Shown: positions 1 to 3,806 of the stretch, piece by piece | Position numbering within the stretch: position 1 is the first letter of the stretch | Layout: each line of letters starts with the position of its first letter | The notes under the pieces: model-generated | Databases searched by the model: none | What the model was told of the DNA's origin: nothing | What the model saw: the letters and a program-made list of their open reading frames with translations, nothing else | Assembly (NCBI GenBank): GCA_946628455.1 | Contig: CAMOWP010000117.1 | Span: forward strand, 1 to 5,648 | Direction of reading: 5' to 3' | Source: an uncultured Clostridia bacterium | Lineage (GTDB): Bacteria > Bacillota > Clostridia > Oscillospirales > Acutalibacteraceae | Length of the DNA: 5,648 nt | Translations under genes and position numbers: made by a program

Positions 1-28
1 CTAATTTTTAACTTTTTTAATTTTTTTG

Positions 29-61
29 TTGTATTTTCCATTTGAGCTGTACTAATATAAG
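29..61 (+). promoter_or_regulatory. Weak candidate promoter of the sigma-factor operon
   Basis: The T-rich leader contains TTGTAT at 29-34 and TAATAT at 53-58, separated by 18 bases. An overlapping alternative -10 is TATAAG at 56-61. Neither pair is close to consensus, and I see no ECF-type -35 (GGAAC-like) that would show autoregulation. The T-rich run at 1-27 could instead be the tail of an upstream terminator lying outside the window. The existence of a promoter here is inferred mainly from the position before the first gene. Confidence 0.25.
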
Positions 62-88
62 AGGGAAAAGAGGTGAGCTTTCGCTTAT
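61..88 (+). promoter_or_regulatory. Distant ribosome binding site with hairpin before the sigma start codon
   Basis: The best Shine-Dalgarno match is AGAGG at 69-73, which ends 15 bases before the ATG at 89; a second purine run, GAGGG, lies at 61-65. The usual spacing is 5-9 bases. The gap can fold: TGAGC (74-78) pairs with GCTTA (83-87) around the loop TTTC, with one G-U pair. This would bring the site closer to the start codon. No other start fits: the frame has a TGA at 74-76, and no start codon follows before conserved region 2. Confidence 0.45.
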
Positions 89-613
89 ATGAGTAAAAAT
101 GCAAATAAGATTAATGAAGAATTCAGTCAGATTTATGATGAATTTTATCTTCAGATATATAAATACTGCCTTTCAAGGCTTTCGTGTGACAGCGATTTTG
201 CATATGACGCCGCGCAGGAAACCTTTTTAGTGCTGTTTAATAAAATGAGCGAAGGCGAAACCTTTGATAATCCCCGCGCCTTCCTTTACGTTACAGCAAC
301 AAATTTTATAAAGAAGCGTTTCAATCAGATAAAAATTGAAAACGAGCGCCTCGCGCCTCTTGACGAATACCAGAACTCACTTATTGTAGCAGATAACGAC
401 AGCATTGCCGAAAAGCTGAATTTTGAGGAATTCACCGCCGCGCTTGACAAGCTGCTTGACAGCGAGGAAAAGAGGCTTTACACCCTCAGATTTGTTGAAA
501 GCAGAAGAGTTAAGGATATAGCTGCCGAAATCGGAATTGAAGAGCATTACTGCGCTTTGAAAATAACAAGGCTCAGGCGAAAAATTATAAAACGCCTCAG
601 CGATTACTATTAG
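89..613 (+). CDS. ECF-type RNA polymerase sigma factor (sigma-70 family)
   Basis: This 174-residue protein has the two-domain layout of extracytoplasmic-function sigma factors, which direct core RNA polymerase to a small regulon and are usually held by a membrane or cytoplasmic anti-sigma. Region 2 spans about residues 14-80, with the core-binding helix DAAQETFLVLF at 40-50 (Asp40, Gln43, Glu44) and the NPRAFLY segment at 61-67 that leads into the -10-recognition helix. A short linker (about 85-110) follows. Region 4 (about 113-170) holds a helix-turn-helix, VKDIAAEIGI at 141-150 and the basic recognition helix LKITRLRRKI at 157-166, expected to read the -35. No extra C-terminal domain is present. 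The length is typical for the family. It is the first gene of a pair: the next gene starts 14 bases after its TAG and is probably cotranscribed. The sigma-70 call is secure; the subgroup and regulon cannot be read from sequence alone. Confidence 0.9.
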   Translation: MSKNANKINEEFSQIYDEFYLQIYKYCLSRLSCDSDFAYDAAQETFLVLFNKMSEGETFDNPRAFLYVTATNFIKKRFNQIKIENERLAPLDEYQNSLIVADNDSIAEKLNFEEFTAALDKLLDSEEKRLYTLRFVESRRVKDIAAEIGIEEHYCALKITRLRRKIIKRLSDYY

Positions 614-627
614 AAAGGAGAGATAGT

Positions 628-1350
628 ATGTCTTTAGTATTTGATGAAAATGTGCTTAAAAACTTACTTAGTGAAAAAGAATATGTAGATGAAGCGGCTC
701 TCCTTTTAGGTGATATTATGGACGCTGAGCTCGAAAAGGAGGAGCCTGATTTCGATTTCATTGAGGAGTGCACGGGAATCCTTCTTGAAATTCAGGACGC
801 TGTTATTGATATTGACGGTGTTGTGCCGTTTCTTTATTCAGATAAGGTAGCCGCTTCCGTTAAAAGCAACAGGCTTAAATTCAGCAAAACTGCTGCCCGC
901 GCCGTTCTTGTTGCTGCAATTCTTCTTGCAACAACTATAACCGCAAACGCCGCAATAACGGGCGTTACGGGTAAAAGCATAATAGAGAATATTGCGATAG
1001 CTGTTAATGATTCCTCTGATAAGGAAACAACCGCGCCTGAAGAGGAGACGACTGCTAAGCCGCCTGAGTCAACAACGTCACGGCGCAAAAAGAAGCATAG
1101 CTATGAGCATAGTAAAGTTCAGACAACTACTCAGCGCGAGCATTTCGGAGACGGAATTAAAACAGGCACCACAGCGCCCGCATCAACCGAGCCTGACGAC
1201 AGCGTTTCAGGCGAAGCCGATTACGCAGGCGAAAAAGAGAAAACCCAAAAGGATAAAACAGAAAAAAAGACCACGGAGGAGGAATCTGTTACTCAGTATG
1301 CAGAGCCTGATATCTCATTCCCGTCGGATGAAAATGAAACGAACGAATAA
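628..1350 (+). CDS. Single-pass membrane protein, putative anti-sigma factor
   Basis: I do not recognise a named family in this 240-residue protein. What is visible: an acidic, helix-prone cytoplasmic part (1-85, rich in Glu and Asp), a basic stretch (K79, R82, K84, K87), one hydrophobic segment at about 89-113, and a low-complexity tail (130-240) rich in Thr, Glu, Lys, Ser and Pro with repeated TT and TE pairs. The charge pattern predicts the N-terminus inside and the tail outside, spanning or lying in the cell wall. It lies 14 bases after the sigma gene behind AAAGGAG (614-620), 7 bases before ATG, so cotranscription and a role in holding that sigma factor are inferred. There is no HxxxCxxC zinc anti-sigma motif (only Cys48), and no catalytic or folded sensor domain is apparent outside. 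It could instead be an unrelated envelope protein. Its TAA overlaps the first copy of the downstream repeat. Confidence 0.55.
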   Translation: MSLVFDENVLKNLLSEKEYVDEAALLLGDIMDAELEKEEPDFDFIEECTGILLEIQDAVIDIDGVVPFLYSDKVAASVKSNRLKFSKTAARAVLVAAILLATTITANAAITGVTGKSIIENIAIAVNDSSDKETTAPEEETTAKPPESTTSRRKKKHSYEHSKVQTTTQREHFGDGIKTGTTAPASTEPDDSVSGEADYAGEKEKTQKDKTEKKTTEEESVTQYAEPDISFPSDENETNE

Positions 1351-1352
1351 CC

Positions 1353-1451
1353 GTATGGAATTAAGAATTAAGAATTAAGAATTAAGAATTGAGGGTGAGC
1401 TTCGCTCACACTCATTGTAGGGGACGGCGTCCTCGACGTCCCGCACTAACA
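1353..1451. repeat. Repeat unit 1 (short form, about 99 bp)
   Basis: The unit starts with GTATGG, then four AATTAAG copies (1359-1386) plus a partial copy. A hairpin follows: GTGAGC (1395-1400) and GCTCAC (1404-1409) around TTC, extended by GAG (1391-1393) pairing with CTC (1411-1413). TGTAGGGG at 1416-1423 leads into a second hairpin, GGGACG (1421-1426) with CGTCCC (1437-1442). A competing small stem, GGAC with GTCC, lies inside it at 1422-1431. Confidence 0.7.
1359..1390. repeat. AATTAAG tandem array, 4 copies plus partial
   Basis: Four perfect heptamers at 1359-1386 are followed by AATT and then GAGGGTG. This is the first of three such arrays in the spacer. Confidence 0.85.
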
Positions 1452-1680
1452 GTATGGAATTAAGAATTATGAATTAAGAATTAAGAATTAAGAATTAAGA
1501 ATTGAGGGTGCTGCGCACGGCAATTGTAGGGGAGGGTCTCCGAGCCCTCCCTCGGACGAGCAATGCTCGTCCCTACGTAATTTCTGTAGGGGTCGGCTCC
1601 TTGGAGCGGACGCCAGACCCTTTTGTCACTTCGTGACATTTCCCCTAACAGGGGAATCTCCTCGACGTCCCGCATTAACC
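1452..1680. repeat. Repeat unit 2 (long form, about 229 bp) with hairpin series
   Basis: The unit begins with a six-copy AATTAAG array (1458-1499, second copy AATTATG). It then has consecutive stems: GTGC/GCAC (1508-1511 with 1515-1518); GGAGGG/CCCTCC (1531-1536 with 1545-1550); GGACGAGC/GCTCGTCC (1554-1561 with 1565-1572, loop AAT); GGGTC/GACCC (1590-1594 with 1616-1620) enclosing GCTC/GAGC (1596-1599 with 1604-1607); TGTCAC/GTGACA (1624-1629 with 1633-1638); and TTCCCC/GGGGAA (1640-1645 with 1651-1656). It ends in the same junction as unit 1. The extra 130 bp relative to unit 1 consists mostly of additional hairpin modules and two more AATTAAG copies. Confidence 0.7.
1458..1503. repeat. AATTAAG tandem array, 6 copies plus partial
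   Basis: Six heptamers lie at 1458-1499, the second being AATTATG, followed by AATT and GAGGGTG. It has two more copies than the first array, as expected of a slippage-prone repeat. Confidence 0.85.
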
Positions 1681-1686
1681 GTATGG

Positions 1687-1707
1687 AATTAAAAATTAAG
1701 AATTAAT
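1687..1707. repeat. AATTAAG tandem array, 3 degenerate copies
   Basis: AATTAAA, AATTAAG and AATTAAT form the third and shortest array. It lacks the following GAGGGTG and hairpin modules and runs directly into the terminator, so it is read as the truncated end of the repeat element. Confidence 0.65.
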
Positions 1708-1711
1708 ATGG

Positions 1712-1748
1712 ACGGACCGAATCTGTTTCGGTCTGTTTTTCCTTTTTT
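1712..1748 (+). terminator. Intrinsic terminator of the sigma-factor operon
   Basis: A 10-pair stem, including one G-U pair, is formed by 1712-1721 (ACGGACCGAA) and 1727-1736 (TTCGGTCTGT) around the loop TCTGT. It is followed by TTTTTCCTTTTTT to 1748. The T-tract lies only on the plus-strand downstream side, so the terminator serves the sigma and membrane-protein operon and insulates yicC. It lies 361 bases after that operon's stop codon, with the repeat element filling the gap. Confidence 0.9.
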
Positions 1749-1807
1749 GGCTCCTTATTATTATGTAAAGTTTTTATTAATATTGTAAACAAACTGTTAA
1801 TAAATCA

Positions 1808-1836
1808 TTGACCTTTAATATCCGCTTAACTATAAT
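1808..1836 (+). promoter_or_regulatory. Vegetative (sigma-A type) promoter of the yicC-priA operon
   Basis: TTGACC at 1808-1813 and a perfect TATAAT at 1831-1836 are separated by exactly 17 bases, one mismatch from the full consensus. The sequence upstream (1760-1807) is very AT-rich and could act as an UP element. Transcription should start near 1843, giving a leader of about 20 bases. The position just after a terminator and just before five tightly packed genes supports the call. Confidence 0.85.
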
Positions 1837-1853
1837 AATTATTAATATAAATC

Positions 1854-1860
1854 GGAGGTG
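1854..1860 (+). promoter_or_regulatory. Ribosome binding site fixing the yicC start
   Basis: GGAGGTG lies with its GGAGG core 6 bases before ATG at 1865. The frame stays open upstream to a TTG at 1808, but that TTG is the promoter -35 itself and lies upstream of the predicted transcript start. The ATG at 1865 also gives the conserved family start MVKSMTGFGR. Confidence 0.9.
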
Positions 1861-1864
1861 TTTT

Positions 1865-2743
1865 ATGGTTAAGTCAATGACAGGCTTCGGAAGAGCCGTT
1901 AAGGAAATTGACGGATACGTTATTACCGTTGAGCTTAAATCCGTCAATCACAGATATTTTGAATTTTCCTCGCGTATTCCGAGGCAGTACGGCTTTCTTG
2001 ACGATAAGATAAAAAGCTTTATCAACTCGAAGGTTTCAAGAGGCAAGGTTGACTGCTTTGTAGGAATTGAAGCGCTCAATACCGAGGCTGCCGAGGTTGT
2101 GGTAAATAACACTCTTGCTTCGGCTTACGTTAAGGCGCTTAAGGAGCTTGAGGAAACGTATGAGCTTAAGTGCGATTACGGCGCTTCAACCGTCAGCCGC
2201 TATCCCGACGTTCTTGTTGTTAAGAAGGCTGAGGAGGACGAGGAGAAGCTCTGGTCCTACGTTAAAGAGGTGGCTGAGGAAGCCGTTTCAAAATTCGTTG
2301 AAATGCGCGAAACAGAGGGCAGAAAAATGTATGACGATATCAATTCAAGAGCAGATTATATTCTTGAATGTGTTTCATACATTGAAGAGCGCTCGCCTGA
2401 AACGGTTAAGGAGTATAACGACAAGCTCGCAGAGAGAGTACACGAGCTTATCGGCGACGTCTCGCTTGACGAGGCGCGCATAATCCAGGAGGTTGCAATT
2501 TATGCTGACAAGGTAGCCGTTGCCGAGGAAACCGTAAGGCTGCGCTCGCATATCTCACAGCTTAAGGAATTTCTTGAAGCAACCGAGCCCGTAGGAAGAA
2601 AAACGGATTTCCTCGTTCAGGAGATTAACCGCGAGGCTAACACAATCGGCTCCAAGGCAAGCGACGTTGATATCGCGCGCAAGGTTGTTGACATTAAAGC
2701 CGAGGTTGAAAAGATAAGAGAACAGATTCAGAACATTGAATAA
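1865..2743 (+). CDS. yicC: YicC/YloC family endoribonuclease
   Basis: This 292-residue protein is a full-length member of the YicC family (YloC in Bacillus), which has been described as an endoribonuclease acting in RNA turnover. The N-terminal domain starts with MVKSMTGFGR and carries VELKSVNHRYFEF (22-34) and SRGKVDCFVGIE (58-69), the conserved family blocks. The C-terminal DUF1732 region carries DKVAVAEETVRLRSHI (215-230) and the strongly conserved block at 244-267 (GRKTDFLVQEINRE onward), then ends in VEKIREQIQNIE, the usual family ending. The middle (about 120-200) is charged and helical. Nothing is truncated or missing compared with the family. It is the first gene of the operon, behind its own strong promoter, and remA follows 10 bases after its TAA. 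The family assignment is secure. Its RNA targets in this organism cannot be inferred. Confidence 0.95.
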   Translation: MVKSMTGFGRAVKEIDGYVITVELKSVNHRYFEFSSRIPRQYGFLDDKIKSFINSKVSRGKVDCFVGIEALNTEAAEVVVNNTLASAYVKALKELEETYELKCDYGASTVSRYPDVLVVKKAEEDEEKLWSYVKEVAEEAVSKFVEMRETEGRKMYDDINSRADYILECVSYIEERSPETVKEYNDKLAERVHELIGDVSLDEARIIQEVAIYADKVAVAEETVRLRSHISQLKEFLEATEPVGRKTDFLVQEINREANTIGSKASDVDIARKVVDIKAEVEKIREQIQNIE

Positions 2744-2753
2744 GGACGGAAAA

Positions 2754-2996
2754 ATGAAATTAGTTAATATCGGTTTCGGAAATTTAATTAATGCCGACAG
2801 AGTTATCTCAATCGTCTCTCCCGAGTCTGCGCCGGTTAAAAGAATCGTGCAGACGGGAAAGGAGCGCTCAACTCTTATTGACGCAACCCACGGAAGAAAA
2901 ACGAAAAGCGTTATTATTACCGACAGCGATAACGTTGTCTTAAGCTACCTTGAGCTTAAGGACATTGAAAAGAGATTCAAAGAGGAGGGCGAATAA
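2754..2996 (+). CDS. remA: RemA-family (DUF370) DNA-binding regulator
   Basis: This 80-residue protein matches the RemA/DUF370 family. In Bacillus subtilis RemA is a ring-forming DNA-binding protein that activates biofilm matrix operons and osmoprotection genes. Conserved blocks are visible in order: VNIGFGNLINADRVISIVSPESAPVK (split as VNIGFGN at 4-10 and VISIVSPESAP at 17-27), TLIDATHGRKTKSVIITDSD (40-59) and a C-terminal charged helix. The Bacillus GRRTR motif reads GRKTK here (47-51), keeping positive charge. ATG at 2754 is chosen over an in-frame TTG at 2736 that lies inside yicC, because AAGGA (2742-2746) sits 7 bases before it and the MKLVNIGFGN start fits the family. Its stop overlaps the gmk ATG by one base, so the two genes are probably translationally coupled. 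The family call is firm. A biofilm role here is only inferred from Bacillus; the operon position is widely conserved. Confidence 0.92.
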   Translation: MKLVNIGFGNLINADRVISIVSPESAPVKRIVQTGKERSTLIDATHGRKTKSVIITDSDNVVLSYLELKDIEKRFKEEGE

Positions 2997-3571
2997 TGGC
3001 GCATAAAGGAATGCTTGTTGTTCTCTCTGCTCCGAGCGGCTGCGGTAAGGACACTGTTTTTAAGGAGCTGTGCAAGCGCAGAGACGATATTGTTAAATCC
3101 GTTTCGGCAACAACCCGCGCTCCGCGTGAGGGCGAGGAGGAAGGCGTTGCTTATTACTTTAAAACAGAGGAGGAATTCAAACGCCTGATTAATTCAAAGG
3201 GGCTTCTTGAATATACTGTTTATAACAGCTGTTATTACGGAACGCCCGTTGAAGGAGTCAACAAGGCGATTGACGAGGGGAAAATCTGCTTTCTCATCAT
3301 TGAGGTTGAGGGCGGGCAGAACATTATGAGGCTGCGCCCTGACTGCGTTCCAATTTTCCTTCTTCCGCCGAGCCTCGAGGTCCTGCGGGAACGCCTGTTA
3401 AAAAGAAACACCAATGACGAAGAGGATATAAAGCACAGGCTTGAGCTTGCTGAATTTGAGCTTGAGTTTGCGAATTTATATAAATATAACATTGTTAACG
3501 ACGACCTTGAAATCTGCGTTGACAAAATCAGTGAAATTTTAGAAAAAGAGCTTATAGCTCATAACAGATAA
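2996..3571 (+). CDS. gmk: Guanylate kinase
   Basis: Guanylate kinase phosphorylates GMP (and dGMP) to GDP with ATP, an essential cytoplasmic step of guanine nucleotide synthesis and (p)ppGpp balance. The 191 residues are of normal length. The P-loop is SAPSGCGKDT (11-20), with Lys18. The GMP-binding segment is SATTRAPREGE (37-47), followed by EYTVYNSCYYGTP (72-84), whose tyrosines contact the nucleotide base in known structures. The lid region is RLLKRNTNDEEDIKHRL (133-149), and NIVNDDLE (165-172) is the usual C-terminal block. Two details differ from common sequences: Asp19 replaces the usual Gly or Ser after the P-loop lysine, and IEVEGG (102-107) stands where IDVQGA is typical. Both look like clade variants rather than damage. 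GGAGGG (2984-2989) precedes the ATG, which overlaps the remA stop. Confidence 0.96.
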   Translation: MAHKGMLVVLSAPSGCGKDTVFKELCKRRDDIVKSVSATTRAPREGEEEGVAYYFKTEEEFKRLINSKGLLEYTVYNSCYYGTPVEGVNKAIDEGKICFLIIEVEGGQNIMRLRPDCVPIFLLPPSLEVLRERLLKRNTNDEEDIKHRLELAEFELEFANLYKYNIVNDDLEICVDKISEILEKELIAHNR

Positions 3572-3582
3572 GGAGAATTATT

Positions 3583-3795
3583 ATGTTTAACCCTGATTTA
3601 AAAAAGATGCTTGAAAACGTAAACAGCCGTTACAGCCTTGTTGTAGGCACAGCTAAAAGAGCGCGCCAGATTCGTGACGAGGCAATTGAAAAGGACGAGC
3701 ACGTTGAAGAGAAAGCAGTTTCAAAGGCTATCGTTGAAATCTGCGACGGCAAGTACGTAATCAGCGAGCCCGACGAATTAAAAAAGAATAAATAA
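3583..3795 (+). CDS. rpoZ: DNA-directed RNA polymerase omega subunit
   Basis: Omega is the small subunit that wraps the beta-prime C-terminus and aids assembly of RNA polymerase. The 70 residues show the hallmark SRYSLVVGTAKRARQI (15-30) and the following helix EKAVSKAIVEI (43-53), with a short charged tail. The length is normal for clostridial omega. AAGGAG (3570-3575) overlaps the gmk stop codon and lies 7 bases before ATG, so translation is likely coupled to gmk. The gmk-rpoZ pairing is one of the most conserved gene pairs in bacteria and supports both calls. Confidence 0.95.
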   Translation: MFNPDLKKMLENVNSRYSLVVGTAKRARQIRDEAIEKDEHVEEKAVSKAIVEICDGKYVISEPDELKKNK

Positions 3796-3806
3796 GGAAA
3801 GCTCAG

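Larger units (their letters stand above)
1348..1711. repeat. Composite intergenic repeat: two units plus remnant
   Basis: This stretch holds no credible gene. Three copies of TAACMGTATGGAATTAA (M is A or C) start at 1348, 1447 and 1676; the first and third are identical. They define unit 1 (about 1353-1451), unit 2 (about 1452-1680) and a truncated third copy (1681-1711). Each unit runs through an AATTAAG array, then GAGGGTG with a hairpin, then TGTAGGGG with one or more GC-rich hairpins, and ends in a shared segment. That junction is a 34-base direct repeat with two mismatches (1430-1463 and 1659-1692). TGTAGGGG recurs at 1416, 1525 and 1585. The hairpins are far richer in GC than the surrounding spacer. 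No transposase is present, so if mobile it is non-autonomous. I recall similar hairpin islands from Oscillospiraceae genomes, but this was not checked. Confidence 0.8.

Noticed and set aside
1007..1378. 123-codon plus-strand frame overlapping the putative anti-sigma gene
   Set aside because: The product is a highly basic low-complexity string that results from reading the Thr/Glu/Lys-rich tail in another frame. It lacks a ribosome binding site, and the 628-1350 frame has a strong one.
1391..1442. Hairpins of repeat unit 1 as an intrinsic terminator for the sigma operon
   Set aside because: Neither stem is followed by a T-tract. The stem at 1712-1736 with TTTTTCCTTTTTT is a much better terminator.
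1481..1675. 64-codon minus-strand reading frame inside the repeat
   Set aside because: It is built entirely from AATTAAG copies and GC-rich hairpins, has no ribosome binding site or recognisable motif, and its composition is explained by the repeat.
1353..1711. CRISPR array
   Set aside because: The repeats are tandem heptamers and two units of unequal length with no regular spacers, and no cas gene is nearby.
1783..1792. TTGTAAACAA as a possible operator upstream of the yicC promoter
   Set aside because: The short imperfect palindrome lies in a very AT-rich stretch where such matches arise by chance. It is too short for a Rex-type or other named operator, with no second site.
1808..1864. 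N-terminal extension of yicC from TTG 1808
   Set aside because: The TTG is part of the -35 box and lies upstream of the predicted transcript start. The extension is AT-rich and unlike the family, while ATG 1865 has a strong GGAGG.
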